A stretch of DNA of 64,000 nt from Haliscomenobacter sp. (GTDB taxonomy: Bacteria > Bacteroidota > Bacteroidia > Chitinophagales > Saprospiraceae), in assembly GCF_016718685.1 (NCBI RefSeq), contig NZ_JADKCX010000029.1, positions 1 to 64,000 of the forward strand. The letters run 5' to 3'. The notes under the pieces were generated by a model, which had not been told where the DNA came from, did not search any database, and saw only the letters and a list, made by a program, of their open reading frames with translations. Position 1 is the stretch's first letter; every line of letters begins with the position of its first letter. The translations under genes and the position numbers were made by a program. Shown here piece by piece: positions 41,391-52,759 of the stretch.

Positions 41391-41422
41391 TGCGTGTTTC
41401 ATGTTCCAAAAACTATTTAAGT

Positions 41423-42139
41423 ATGAAAAAAGGAGTACTTTTTTTGTACTTGATCATTGCAGCCACAATGATCAAGGCACAAACGGTATGGGAAGGCGGT
41501 TTTTTTGCAGGAGTAGCAGGGTATTCTGGAGATATAAATCCAACACTTACCCCCCGTTTTCAGGATGTTACCCCAAGTTTGGGCTTGATTGCCCGAACCA
41601 ATTTTTCGAATCGGCTCGGGTTTCGCGGTGGAATTACTTATCTGAAACTCAAAGGGGATGACGATAATTATTATGGACGGGAGTTGCGGGATTTTGATTT
41701 CAGCACTAACCTGGTAGAATTGAGCATTCTTGGTGAATGGGAGCCATTTGGCTCCAGTCGGTATTATACAGATGCGGCAGGCAATGTAAACATGGATCGT
41801 TTGATATCTCCTTATTTGTTTGCAGGAGTTGGCCTGCTTGGGGGGGTACTCAATACCAATTTTTCAAATTATCCAGGATCGAGTGAAGACGTCCAAGCAG
41901 GTATTCAAAAAGATCGGTCGTATGGTAATTCCATTTTGGGGGTTAGCGTGCCAGTCGGTTTGGGGATGAAGTTTGACATTTCAGATTCCTTTACTTTGGC
42001 CCTTGAAGGTTGTATGCGGGTAAGTTTTTCGGATTACCTGGATGGGATCAGCTTTTCAGGTAGCCCTGATGCCAAAGACATTTACATGAATGCCGGGATT
42101 GTAGTGTACCACCGGTTTGGGAATCCGAGGAGATGGTGA
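41423..42139 (+). CDS. DUF6089-like outer-membrane protein, paralogue of the preceding barrel
   Basis: 238 residues from ATG 41423 with signal peptide MKKGVLFLYLIIAATMIKAQ. It matches the upstream OmpA protein through FFAGVAGYSGDINPTLTPRF, EFNFTFDWDPFG-like LSILGEWEPFGSSRYY and FSDYLDGISFSGSPDAKDIY, but lacks TSP3 and OmpA parts. Probably a beta-barrel of the PorT-like class; the exact role is unknown. It is co-directional and 32 bp from the upstream gene, so one operon is likely. Confidence 0.8.
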   Translation: MKKGVLFLYLIIAATMIKAQTVWEGGFFAGVAGYSGDINPTLTPRFQDVTPSLGLIARTNFSNRLGFRGGITYLKLKGDDDNYYGRELRDFDFSTNLVELSILGEWEPFGSSRYYTDAAGNVNMDRLISPYLFAGVGLLGGVLNTNFSNYPGSSEDVQAGIQKDRSYGNSILGVSVPVGLGMKFDISDSFTLALEGCMRVSFSDYLDGISFSGSPDAKDIYMNAGIVVYHRFGNPRRW

Positions 42140-42162
42140 CCGTAAATTAACCTAAGGCAATG

Positions 42163-42260
42163 TATTAACACAAAGGGCAAAAAGGAAGGCACAAAGAGCA
42201 CCAATGCACACTCTTCATTGTGCCCCTGGTGCCTTCCTTTGTGTCCATTGTGTTAAAATA
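42163..42260. repeat. Octad inverted-repeat element, CACAAAGG type
   Basis: The left arm (42163-42210) has CACAAAGG-type units and the right arm (42219-42260) has CCTTTGTG-type units; AAAGGAAGGCAC pairs perfectly. It fills most of the gap between two barrel genes. Confidence 0.7.
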
Positions 42261-42289
42261 TAAATACTTAGGAAGCAAAACCAACAAAA

Positions 42290-43119
42290 ATGAATACAAC
42301 CCTACACTTCAGGTTTTTGATTCTATTCAGTTTGTTTTCGATTTGTGCCCAGGCACAAAAAGTGCGCATGGGCTTTTTGGCAGGGCCGGCTTTTTCCTTG
42401 GCTACCTATGAATTCCCCACAGGTAAGGAACTCAATAACCCTGATGTACCCAATGAGGTTAAAAGTTGGCAATCATCTCCTGGTTTTGGTTCAGGGATAG
42501 GTTTAGAAGCCGAGTACGATTTTACGGATAAGATTTTTTTGTGTCCACGGGCTTAACCCTCAATACCTCGAGTTTTAAAACGACCGAGACAGAAGAATAC
42601 GTCGTCGAAAAATTGACCATTGAACAACAGTATCAATTCAGTATTTTTGGGATACAAGTACCCGTTTTGCTGCATTATCGGGTAGGGAAATTTAACGCGG
42701 GTATTGGAGGATTTGGAGCGCTGGCTATTTCGGGGCAACTGAAATTCAAAAGAATTGAAAATCAATCGGTAGAAAATACCTACGACCAAGGATTGGTGTT
42801 CAACAGCAAGGCGATGGAATACGCAGATTTTAGGCCCTTCAACGCGGGCTTGCGCGCTGAATTGGGGTATGGCATTAAAAGGTTGAGGGTCAGCGCTTTT
42901 TTTGATGCAGGATTGCTCAATAGTTCACCCAAAACAGCTTCTGGTGATGTAGAATTTCAGCAATACCCGTTGAGACGATCTACCCTAGGTTTTCTTGTTG
43001 TATCAGCATTGGCCGAGGTAAAACAGGACTATCGCTCTTCAACCAGGCGAAGCCACTTTGTTTGTCTCGATATGATGCTTTTTGATACGCGGTCAATAAT
43101 GCGGATTCTCCCTTTTTGA
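42290..43119 (+). CDS. Porin-family outer-membrane beta-barrel protein (one frameshift)
   Basis: About 276 residues. Signal peptide MNTTLHFRFLILFSLFSICAQAQ. Strands typical of the OMP_b-brl_2 family follow (KVRMGFLAGPAFSLATYEF; FGSGIGLEAEYDFTDKIFL). The frame breaks near 42538; one more T in the T-run gives KIFFVSTGLTLNTSSFK. The barrel should end near LGFLVVSALAEVK at about 43020. The remaining codons to 43119 overlap the convergent FGE-domain gene by 91 bp and look spurious, so a second small error near 43025 is possible. Confidence 0.72.
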
Positions 43120-44885
43120 TTCGCCCAAGACCCACCACGTAAAGCCATTTTTTCAGCATCTTCCGGCTTGCAATTCAGGTAAGGAGGGAAAATGCCTTGA
43201 CTCCACTCTCGTACATTGCCACTCAAGTCGTAGATGTCCAGGCTGTTTGGCTTTTTCAAACCAACTTTATGGGTAAAATCATTGATGGTATTGAACCAGG
43301 CCACTTCAGTCGGACGTTTGCTGCCTGCGTATAAGTAATCTTGTGGGCTTTGGCCTCCACGCGCGGCGTATTCCCATTCTGCTTCAAAGGGCAATCGGTA
43401 CTTCTTTTTACGGGCTATGCTGGCTTTTGAACAAAGGCCTGAACATCGTTCCAGGAAACGTTTTCTACCGGGCAATCTGAACACCCTCGATTGAACGCCG
43501 GATTTTTTCCCATGATCTCCATCCAATCAGCTTGGGTGATTTCGTATTTTCCGATGTTGAAGCTGCGGAGCTGCACTTCCCCCGCAGGGCAGGCTTTTGC
43601 TTCATAATGCCGTCCTAGCAGTAAGGCTCCTCCTTCCACTTTCACCATGGTAAAACCAGACTTGCGTATCTTGGACAGATCTGGCTTTTGAATGGGTTCA
43701 AGTGCTACCTTAGGTTTCTCATGGGGTGCTTGAAGGCTTTTTTTAGTTGGTGTTTTAAGTTTATCCAGGGGTTTTTGCCGGGGATTCTTTTGGGGCCCTA
43801 ACATCTTTCGGGGGCTTGTTGATTTATTGGCTGAATCGGCTGTTCCTTGGATGTTGATAAGGGCAGCAGTATCGGCAGGTCGTAAGCTTGTTTCGCCAGC
43901 GGTATCCTTATTGTTGATCTGATCCCGGGTTGAATTGTTCTTGTTGATTTCTCCTGGTATTTCGATAACCTTTGATTTCGCTTTAAACCAGCCAAATCTG
44001 GAGCCAATCGCCCAAATGCCTGCTGCGATCATAAATATGAGTAAAACCGAAGCGACCATGTTGTACTTGCCTTGAAAAACGGTTGTTACCAGGGCCCCAG
44101 CACCTCGATTTTCCGGGGCCGAGGAGTACAGAAAGGTATAGCCAGCGCTTTGAAATTCGGCTGTATCTTCAACATTTTCAACGGGCTCAGCAACGACATG
44201 GATAATTTCTTCCAGGACAATTTCACGTTTGACTGGCCGATTGCGGATGTATTCTTTTACCGCCACAACCAGGAGCAAGGGCAACTCCCCGGTGCGAATG
44301 GGTTTGACTTTGAATTGCCATTCGGTATAGGCGTTTTCTTCCAAAAATTGCTCCGCCGAGTTGATCAATTGGATGTTAAAAGCCGGAGCGTCATTCGGAT
44401 CCTTCAACTCAACCTCCATGATTTCGGAAACCCGCACGGGTTTTAAAACGGTATCTTTATTGAGGTCCAGATTTTCAACGATTATCTCTTCATTAAAAGC
44501 CAGACGGACGATGCAGCGGTAAGTCTTTTCCGGGTCTAGCTCCATTTTACGGGGATCTGGTAGAGCACTGCACCAGATTTTTGCCCGTTTGGGCAGCGGA
44601 AGCCGAAGGAATTTCGAAGTCCTCAGCACCAAGGTTGTTGATCAAACTTAGAATGTCATCGCTCAGGCGATTGTAGGCGATTTCGAGCTGCTCCTGGGAA
44701 AGTATTCCCTTGATGCGGTCTTTGTTGATCCGGTTGAGTCGGGTTTCGAGTTGAAAAACCAGGTTGTATTTTTCGGTCTGCTCGGGCAAGGCTTTTTTTA
44801 GGGTTGAAAGCGCATTGCTTAGGCCGTCTTTAGCCAAACTTTCACGTAGAGAATCTTGTAGGGCGTTCAACGCTTCGGGTAACAT
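43029..44885 (-). CDS. Membrane protein: EAD11-like domain, TM helix, FGE-sulfatase domain (two frameshifts)
   Basis: About 618 residues from ATG 44885. Order: an N-terminal helical domain (about 1-95) resembling effector-associated domain EAD11 (LRESLAKDGLSNALSTLKKA, then RIKGILSQEQLEIAYNRLSD), a beta-rich domain (to about 250), one membrane helix (ASVLLIFMIAAGIWAIG), a Lys/Pro-rich linker and a C-terminal FGE-sulfatase/SUMF1 domain (VKVEGGALLLGRHYEA; PVENVSWNDVQAFV; RLPFEAEWEYAARGG; MALRGGSWANQKGR; WLRLVEE). Frames switch near 44570 and 43430, both in A-runs. EAD domains recruit partners in bacterial conflict or signalling systems (family knowledge); here the effector would be elsewhere. 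The catalytic Cys pair of true FGEs is not evident. Confidence 0.7.
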
Positions 44886-45122
44886 GGAGCAATGGTTTGG
44901 TGAGCAGCGACTTCCCTCAAAGATAAAAAAGATTTGAAAAAATTGAATACCCACCCTGGGCATACTCTTTGGTGATTCTGAGTGATGAGGTTTCCAGGTG
45001 TTTGAAATAAATGTTCTTGGGCTTATTCTAACCACCCCTAGCTTAATATTTACCCGACCTTGAGACCTGCAGAAAACTATGCCACCGCAGTTATGCATAA
45101 AGTTGGGGTGTAAAAGAGGAAA

Positions 45123-45935
45123 TTATACGCCGCTAAACGCCAAAAACCCTCCGTCGACATTTACTGTTGTACCGGTCACAAATGCCGAAGCATCACTCAG
45201 CAACCAAACCAGCGCACCGATCAATTCATCCGGATGCCCCAGGCGTTTGAATGGGGTGTTTTGCACGATTAATTGCCCGCGTGTGGTAAACGTACCGTCG
45301 GGATTGGTCAGCAGGGTACGGTTTTGTTCGGTCAGGAAAAAACCAGGCACCAGGGCGTTCATTCTAACTTTATCCCCGTAACGATTGGCCAATTCAAGCG
45401 CAAACCAGCGGGTATAACTGTCGACAGCGGATTTGCCCATACTGTAGCCCAATACCCGGGTGATCGCCGAAGTAGAAGATACCGAGGAAATATTTACAAT
45501 ACTTCCCCCTTTTTCGGCGATGGTTTTTCCAAAAACCTGCGTTGGAATCAAGGTCCCATACAGGTTGAGATCCATGACTTTACGCATGCCATCAATGTTC
45601 AGTGAAAAGATATCCTGGTCGGGGCCAACCACCCCTTCTGGCATATTACCACCTGCTCCATTCACTAAGCCGTCAATTTGACCAAACGCATCGAGCATTT
45701 TTTGTTTTGCTGACAACAGTTGAATCTCATCCATTACATCGGCAATCAGTGCAATGGCTTTGCCTCCGGTTTGGTTGATGGCGTCTGCCCTTTCCTGAGC
45801 TACTTTTTCGTTCCTTCCTAAAATACCCACTGCACCACCAGCGGCAGCAATCCCGTTGATAAATGAACCTCCTAATATCCCCGTACCTCCGGTTACAATG
45901 ATGGCTTTACCTTGTAGTGAAAACTGTGCGTTCAT
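45123..45935 (-). CDS. Short-chain dehydrogenase/reductase, D-mannonate oxidoreductase-like
   Basis: 270 residues, Rossmann fold. Cofactor motif TGGTGILG (15-22), structural NGAGG (92-96), and catalytic Ser150/151, Tyr164 and Lys168 (LGYSMGKSA). The pattern GNMPEGVVGPDQDIFSLNID resembles SDR proteins annotated as D-mannonate oxidoreductase in Bacteroidota. If so it acts in hexuronate breakdown. It is the last gene of a susC-susD-Gfo/Idh-SDR run on the minus strand, which fits import and breakdown of a uronate-containing glycan (inference). Confidence 0.8.
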   Translation of the reverse strand: MNAQFSLQGKAIIVTGGTGILGGSFINGIAAAGGAVGILGRNEKVAQERADAINQTGGKAIALIADVMDEIQLLSAKQKMLDAFGQIDGLVNGAGGNMPEGVVGPDQDIFSLNIDGMRKVMDLNLYGTLIPTQVFGKTIAEKGGSIVNISSVSSTSAITRVLGYSMGKSAVDSYTRWFALELANRYGDKVRMNALVPGFFLTEQNRTLLTNPDGTFTTRGQLIVQNTPFKRLGHPDELIGALVWLLSDASAFVTGTTVNVDGGFLAFSGV

Positions 45936-45983
45936 AAATTTTTATTTGACCTTAATATGAATCAAACAATATCCGCACTTTTT

Positions 45984-46041
45984 AGCACAAAGATTTAAAG
46001 AAATTGGGCAAAAACGCACGCTTCTTTGAGTCCTTTGTGCT
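45984..46041. repeat. Short inverted-repeat element, AGCACAAAG type
   Basis: AGCACAAAG (45984-45992) pairs with CTTTGTGCT (46033-46041), with further AAAGAA/TTCTTT pairing inside. It lies between the Gfo/Idh and SDR genes. Confidence 0.55.
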
Positions 46042-46085
46042 TTTCTTTTTTGAGCGATTAAAATGTGTTGATGTTCCGCGCAACA

Positions 46086-47420
46086 TTAGTATTTGAAAAC
46101 TTTGCCCCCGGCCAACACTTCTTGCCGCTTGGAATCAAAGGTGACTTTTTCACCCGTGCGCCAGGCGGCGTTGGACATGATGGTGGCAATGGAGTGTTGG
46201 TAGCCCGCTTCAATAGGTGCATTGGGCTCCTTGCGGCTACGCACACATTCCATCCAGTTTTTGATGTGGTTGAACGTCAAACTATCTCCACCTGTATTGG
46301 CATCCGTTTCTACCTTGATGCCTTCCAGCTTCAGCGGTTGCAACAAATTCGCTTTCAGACCCATTGCACTTGCTTCACGCTCGCGCAAACCACCTGTAGC
46401 AGAAATCTCATTGGTATCCAAATTGATCATGCCACCATTGGAATAGTACAATTCCTTGGTGTCTCCGGCAGCGTTTGAAAAACGGGAAGTAAATTGCACC
46501 TGGAAACCAGACTTTAGATCATTGGCGGGGCCGTAGTCAAATACCACTGTAAGGGTATCTGCGTTTGTACGGCCATCTTTCCACTGATAAATTCCGCCAT
46601 TGGCCACTACACTACGCGGATGAGGCAACCCGCTGAACCAGTGTACGGTATCGATCTGGTGGCTCATCCATTGTCCGGGAATACCGGAGGAATAAGGCCA
46701 GAATAAACGGTATTCCAGATATTTGCGGGGGTCAAAAGCTTCAAAAGGACGATTCATCAAATAGCGTTTCCAATCTACATCGGATTCTTTGAGGTTTTTG
46801 ACCAATTCAGGCCGTCTCCAGCGACCAGGTTGATTGACGTTCCACATCAATTCTACCATCACGATGGGGCCAAATTTGCCCGATTTGATGAAATCATTGG
46901 CCGCGTGGTAATTGGCACCACTGCGGCGCTGCGATCCAATTTGTACAATTTTTTTGGAATCCCTCACGGCTTTGAGCACCGCGCGGTTGTCTTCCATGGT
47001 CTCAGCCAAGGGCTTTTCAGAATAAGAATCACACCCTGCTTTTACCGCTTCGATGGTATGCAGAGCGTGTTGAAAATCGGCAGTGCTGATGAAGACTGCA
47101 TCTACCATTTTAGAGGCGTACAGATCGTCATTGTTGTTAAAAACCTTGACGTCGCTGCCCAATTGCTTGTCAATAAAGGCTTTCCCTTCTTCCCGACGGC
47201 GATTCCAGATATCGGACAAGGCCACCATTTCAAAGTTCATCTCTTTCATCAGCGCTTTGAAGGGAGGTACATGGGATGATCTGAAACGGTCAGAAAAACC
47301 TACGCAACCTACACGCACCCGGTCGTTGGAACCGATGATGCGGGCATAACTCTTAGCTGAAATCCCAGCCACTGCGCCAGCCATTGCTGATTTGATGATA
47401 AATTCTCTGCGAGTTGCCAT
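46086..47420 (-). CDS. Tat-exported Gfo/Idh/MocA-family oxidoreductase
   Basis: 444 residues. N-terminal Tat-type signal (TRREFIIKSAMAGAVAGISA). NAD(P)-binding Rossmann domain (RVRVGCVGFSDRFRSS; VDAVFISTADFQHALHTIEA; GCDSYSEKPLAETMEDN, with the conserved EKP) and the C-terminal alpha/beta domain (SGIPGQWMSHQIDTVHWFSG). Members oxidise sugars or cyclitols, or act as glycoside-modifying enzymes, in the periplasm. It sits between susD and the SDR gene, so it probably acts on the imported glycan. The frame is intact. Confidence 0.9.
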   Translation of the reverse strand: MATRREFIIKSAMAGAVAGISAKSYARIIGSNDRVRVGCVGFSDRFRSSHVPPFKALMKEMNFEMVALSDIWNRRREEGKAFIDKQLGSDVKVFNNNDDLYASKMVDAVFISTADFQHALHTIEAVKAGCDSYSEKPLAETMEDNRAVLKAVRDSKKIVQIGSQRRSGANYHAANDFIKSGKFGPIVMVELMWNVNQPGRWRRPELVKNLKESDVDWKRYLMNRPFEAFDPRKYLEYRLFWPYSSGIPGQWMSHQIDTVHWFSGLPHPRSVVANGGIYQWKDGRTNADTLTVVFDYGPANDLKSGFQVQFTSRFSNAAGDTKELYYSNGGMINLDTNEISATGGLREREASAMGLKANLLQPLKLEGIKVETDANTGGDSLTFNHIKNWMECVRSRKEPNAPIEAGYQHSIATIMSNAAWRTGEKVTFDSKRQEVLAGGKVFKY

Positions 47421-47762
47421 ACTCTTGTTTTGATTGTTAAAAAAATTGTAGTAGTAGCAGGTAGTTCAGTGCTGGAACCTTATTAATCGACATTTTCAAC
47501 TTGATCTTTCGAATTTCATCTTCCTTATTTTTTCATTACAATGCGCTGCATTGCGCTTCAAAAATAAGTCGCTGAAATCCAAAATCTCTGCGTTGAATTC
47601 TGTCGATTAGTAAGGTTCTAGCACTTGATAGACGGTTAGAATGGCGTTTTACCCGCTAGAAATGGGTTTTATTTTTAAGAATAAAAAGATGCAAGGGAGA
47701 AGCTGTTGAAAATCAACAGCTCTCCCTTGCTAAAAAGAATCAATAGTATTTTCAAAAAAGGA
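47421..47762. repeat. Gene-free stretch with long inverted repeat
   Basis: Arms 47468-47491 and 47602-47625 match over 24 nt with two mismatches (AGTGCTGGAACCTTATTAAT...). Inner segments also pair loosely (TTCATC...TTATTTTT with AAAAATAAG...TGAAA), so about 160 nt could fold into one hairpin. It separates susD from the Gfo/Idh gene in the same operon and could partly terminate transcription. Confidence 0.65.
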
Positions 47763-49483
47763 CTAATAGCCAGGATTCTGTGGGAAGCTAGTTTTGCCGT
47801 CCGTCGTACGGTCGATCTGATCTTGAGGAATTGGACGCAACACGTGGAAATCTTTGATGTTTGGTGCAGCATCTGGATTGTATGTTCTTACCCGCTGTAC
47901 CAGGTTACCCCAACGCTTGAGGTCAAACCAGCGGAACATTTCAGCGGCCAATTCACGCTCTCTTTCTTCCATGATGAAGTCCATGGTAGCTTGTGCTTCC
48001 GTGATTTCCATTGCAGCTTGTTTGCCGGGCCATGCTGCTCTGCGGCGTACGGCGTTGATGAAAGGAACGGCTTCAGCAGGTTTGTTCTGTTTGATCAGTG
48101 CTTCAGCGGCAATCAAGTGGGTTTCCGCCAAACGGAACATGAGGAAATCCCGGCTACCTTGCTCGTAGGTACGGTCAGGGCGCAGCGGATCCATGAATTT
48201 GATGATGGTTGGGAAGCGGTTAGCTGCGTACAGGCTGGGTACCAATACTTGATATTTCCGCTTGGTCCGTTCTTCCACCGACATTTCATAACCTGGGATG
48301 AATATGGTGGTGTCACCCATAGCAAAAGTCAAAGACTTCTTGGTATTGTCAAACACGTTGGTATACGTACCTGGTTTGTTGCATAGCCATGTGTCGCGGA
48401 AGGTCTTTTTGTACCGAGAATCATTCACCCGATCAGATTCCTTGAATACTACACTCAACATATAATCCGTTGGGCGGTAGCGTTTGAAAGGACGACCATA
48501 GAATACATCCCGCTGCATACCTGCTTGGGTATCGTATTCCATCCCGAAATAAAGGTGGGCGTTGTTCCCCCAGCCGCTTTGATTGATGGCACCATTTCCA
48601 CTACCCGTGGTACTTGTACCAACAGTGCCACCAATGTTGGTCAACGGGTCGGAAGTGTATTGGGTTGCAAAAATCACCTCATCGTTGATTTCTCCGGCAC
48701 CTTGAGCAAATACACTGGCAAAATCAGGAAGCAGTTTGTAGCTGTAATTTTTGATTACATTCTGCGCATAGGTAGCCGCTTTGGAAAAATCGTCGGCGGC
48801 AGCAGCCTCAGAAGTTGCTTTGGTCAAATACACCCGTGCCAAAAAATGCTCACAAGCCCCTTTGGTGACGCGACCATAATCGGCTTGACTGACAGGTAGC
48901 GCTGGTAATGCAGATTCCAAATCGGCAACAATGGCAGCGTAAATGTCTTTCACGGGAGCACGAGTTGCTGCTTTTGTACTTCTTTGTTCTCCTTCAAAGT
49001 GAGGTGGATTGGCCCAAACATTTGCACCAGGATGAAATAGTCATGCGCCCGCAGGAACTTGGCTTCAGCAACCCTGATCTTTTGAATGTTGGGATCCAAG
49101 CCAGGAATGGTTACCGTGGCGCGGTCAATCACAGCGTTGGCTGTATTGATGGCGCGGTAAAAGAAGTTCCAGATGTCGTTGGTTGGTCCAAGGCGGCCAT
49201 CCATTTGTGAAGTATACTGGTTCACAAATTTGTAACTACCATCCGCCCCCATGGTGTAGGTATCGGTACCAAACACCGTCATGGTCATGGCCGTCTCCCG
49301 GCCATAATAATCCCGCAGCGTAGTATAAGTGGCTTTCACGGCATCTTCAAAGCCGCTTTTTGTATCCAAATACAGGCCACTCACTTGGGTCACCGGAACT
49401 TCATCCAGCAGATCTTCACAAGCAGGTGCCAAAAATAGCACCATGGCAAAAGATATCAACTTGATAACATGTACTTTTTTCAT
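47763..49483 (-). CDS. SusD/RagB-family lipoprotein, second locus (one frameshift)
   Basis: About 573 residues. Lipoprotein signal with Cys22 (FLAPACEDLLDEVP). SusD motifs: KFLRAHDYFILVQMFGPIHL, DIYAAIVADLESALPALPVS, RVTKGACEHFLARVYLTKAT and the C-terminal ERERELAAEMFRWFDLKRWG and FPQNPGY. The frame breaks near 48957, where EVQ changes to a frame giving TKAATRAPVKDIY. It is the cell-surface partner of the adjacent SusC, which starts upstream on the same strand with a 30-bp gap. Confidence 0.9.
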
Positions 49484-49513
49484 GTTATTATCTGTTTTTT
49501 TAGGTTTTTAAAA

Positions 49514-52487
49514 TTAGAACTTGGCGTTGATTCCAAAAGTAATTTGGCGAACAGAAGGTGTTTGATCCTGATTGACTGTACCATCCGTTTCATTGTCGAT
49601 ACCTTTGTATTTCGAGCGGTATTCCGAGAAAATGAAAGGCTGTTGGATACTGGTATACACCCGTAAGCCGGTAATTTTCTTCGTAGGAATATTGTAGCCA
49701 AGGTTGATATTCCGGATTTTAACAAAACTACCGCTGAAATAAGTCATCGTTGAGGCGTACACCGGAGATTCCTGGTTCTGGTTTGGCCTTGGGAAATCGT
49801 TGCTCGGATTGGTAAGCGACCAATAGTTGATGTCCAGGTTGTTGTAGCGACCAGCGAGGGTGTTAAAAGTAGAATGGAAACCACTCTGGAACATGCTGCC
49901 TACCCGTGCAAAAACGAAGAATGACAAATCAAATCCTTTGTATTCAAAACGGTTGGTAATGCCAGCGCTCCAATCGGGTACTTGCGAACCGAGAACAGTG
50001 CGGTCAGATGCGTCAATTTTGCCATCGTTGTTGATGTCTTCTACCTTGATTTCACCCACTTTGCGTTGGTACTTGGTGGCTTGATCCAATTCATTGCTTT
50101 GCCAGATGCCAATTTTTTTGTAGTCAAAATAGGCAGATAAAGGCTGACCAATGAAACGAGCGTTACCAATGTCATCTACTTTACCATTAAACAATTCAAG
50201 GATTGCTTCTTTGTTGTGGGTAAACTGCAAATCGGTACTCCAGCGGAAGTCGGCTTTGCTGACGTTTACGGTCGACAAGGTAAGTTCCACGCCTTGGTTA
50301 GGTAAGGCCTACGTTGCGGAATACGTTGGAAAAACCGCTGGTTGCAGGCAATTCATCGCGCAACAACAAGTCGCTGGTATTGGCTTGGTATACTTCAATA
50401 GAACCGTATACCCGACCAGCCCAAAGGGAGAGAAGTCCAAACCGATGTTGGCAGTAGCAGTAGATTCCCACTTTAAATCAGCGTTACCCAAGGTACTGGG
50501 GCGGTAGCCAAAAGCACCAGTTGTACCAAAAGCATAAGTGGTAGGGGCGAGGAAAGTTTGGGTTTGGTAGGGATCAATGGCGGTATTACCGATTGAGCCA
50601 TAACTCGCTCTCAATTTCAATTGCTCCAACCACTTCGATCCTTTTAAGAACCCTTCTTCACTGATGTTCCAGCCAATGGCTGCCGATGGGAAGAAACCGT
50701 ATTTGGTATTGGCACCAAAGCGGGAAGAACCATCATAACGTCCAGTGAACGTAATCAGGTATTTTCCAGCAAAGTCGTAGTTTACCCGACCCATATACGA
50801 ATTCAGGGTCCATTCCGTAAGACCAGAACCCGGTTTGTTAACGGTAGATGCCTGGCCCACAGCATAAAACTGTTGGCTTTCAATGGGCACTCCTAAAACA
50901 TCGATGCTAGCGGTCTCCAAATTGTCTTTTTGTAACGAATGGAGTGCAGTGATGTTCAAGCTGTGGTTGCCAAAGCTCTTGCCGTAGTTCAAGATGTTTT
51001 CCAGGGTATAATTGAACCCGTACTCATAGAAAGTGTTTGCAACTGCCGATCCACCTCGGCGAGCTTGGGTTTGGCTTCCCGTAAACCGCCCAAAGCGGCG
51101 ATTGGTAAAGTCGGGACCAAAGTTCACGCGGTATTTCAAACCTGGAATAATCTCCCATTCCCCGTAAAGGCTGCTAAACATCCGGGTACGTTTGGTTAAA
51201 TCTATGATTGCACCGGGTGCAATTTCTGCAATCGGGTTGGTCTGTAAGCCATCCGAAGTAGGTAAAAAGATCAGGTTGCCATTGTCGTCGTAAGGCTTCC
51301 AGTGGATTTTCACGAAGGGTAACACCAAGGGGATTGAAGGTTTCCCCGTTGCGCTCGCTGTATACCAAGAGGGTGGAAGTACCAATTTTGATGTTGGAAC
51401 TGATCTGATGGTCCAAATTTAAGCGAAAAGTATAACGGGTAAAATCTTGATTGTGGATGATCCCTTTGTCGTTGAAGTAGTTGGCCGAAATGGCAAACTG
51501 GGTTTTTTTGTCACCACCCGATACCCCTAATTGATGGCTTTGAATGGCACCCTGGCGCAGAATGTAATCTTGATAATTGGTGCTGCGGCCTTTGGCCAAA
51601 CCATCCAGCTCTACTGGTTCAAACAACTTAGCATCGGCTTCAGGCGTTGCCGGACCAGCGGGATAAGTGCCAATTGCGCGGCGAGATTCCCGCTTGTACT
51701 CCGCAAATTGAGGGCCATCCATTACGTCAATTTGACCCAAAGCTTCGGAAATACCATAATAGGTGTCAAAACTTACCACCGATTTTCCAGGTTTTCCACG
51801 TCTAGTCGAAATAATGACCACACCATTCGCCCCTCTGGAACCATAAATGGCCGTAGCAGAAGCGTCCTTCAACACTTCCATGGATAGAATGTCTTGCGGG
51901 TTGATGTCGTCAATGCCGCCAGCGAGTGGAATGCCATCTACAACGTACAATGGATCGTTTGATGCGTTGATGGAACGACGGCCACGAATACGTACCGTTG
52001 GTCCAGATCCCGGGCGGCTACCCGCCTGTACTACGTCTACCCCCGCAGCACGGCCTTGCAGGGCCTGGCGGGCGTTGGTAATCGGCAATTCGGTAATCTG
52101 CTTTGAACTAATGGAGGAGATGGCTCCGGTCAATTGACTTTTGCGTTGGGTACCGTAACCTACTACCACAGTTTCGGCCAATTCCGAGATGTTCTCTTCC
52201 AGTGTAATGTCTACAACGGTACGGGTACCTACCACTTCTTCTTTCGTCACATAACCCGTGTAACTGATGACTAATGTAGCGTCGTTGCTAACAGCCAAGG
52301 TATACGCACCGTCTGCGTCGGCAACAGTTCCGGTGGTAGTGCCTTTTACGGCAATGGATGCACCAATGAGGGCTTCCCCATTGGCATCGATAACCTTACC
52401 CGAAATTTGGCGGGTCTGGGAAAATGCAAATTGACAGCTCAGCATAAGTGTCAAAACTAGCATCATTCCGTGTAATGGTCTTTTCAT
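49514..52487 (-). CDS. SusC/RagA-type TonB-dependent receptor, second locus (several frameshifts)
   Basis: About 990 residues. Signal peptide MKRPLHGMMLVLTLMLSCQF, regulatory domain (ISGKVIDANGEALIGASIAV), TonB plug (ETVVVGYGTQRKSQLTGAIS; VLKDASATAIYGSRGANGVV) and barrel ending at SVRQITFGINAKF. The frame changes near 51300, 50430 and 50300, splitting the barrel into four parts. Either reads are wrong or this receptor is inactive; the plug and all conserved segments are intact, which favours errors. It is divergent from a broken AraC gene. Confidence 0.88.
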
Positions 52488-52648
52488 GCTGCTAAAGGTT
52501 GTTTGTTTAAAATTTTATTCTAAAAATTAAATGAGTGCGATACAAATGTCGGAATTTGAATTGGCTGTAAATACTGAAATCTTGCCGATTTCTGATACTT
52601 TTTTGCTTATGTTTTGTCTAGGTATGGAAAATATCCACTATTTTATTT

Positions 52649-52746
52649 GTTGGGAGGTTGGAGTTGAGGAGGTTTGGGTGATTTGACACAAAGCCGCTTT
52701 TGTCGCAGCCTACAACCTCAACTTCAACCCCTCAACTTCTCACTCC
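52649..52746. repeat. Octad inverted-repeat element, GTTGGGAG/GTTGAGGA type
   Basis: Left arm 52649-52676 and right arm 52708-52746 are built of GTTGRRRR and CCTCAAC-like units with moderate pairing. It lies between the divergent susC and AraC genes. Confidence 0.6.
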
Positions 52747-52759
52747 TGAACAAGTTTCA

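Noticed and set aside
43029..44885. Diversity-generating retroelement target, because FGE domains are common DGR targets
   Set aside because: There is no reverse transcriptase or template repeat in the window, and the C terminus is an ordinary FGE end.
44886..45098. Upstream extension of the EAD-FGE gene
   Set aside because: The extra codons (starting MHNCGGIVFCRSQGR) show no conserved pattern, and the EAD-like domain begins at ATG 44885.
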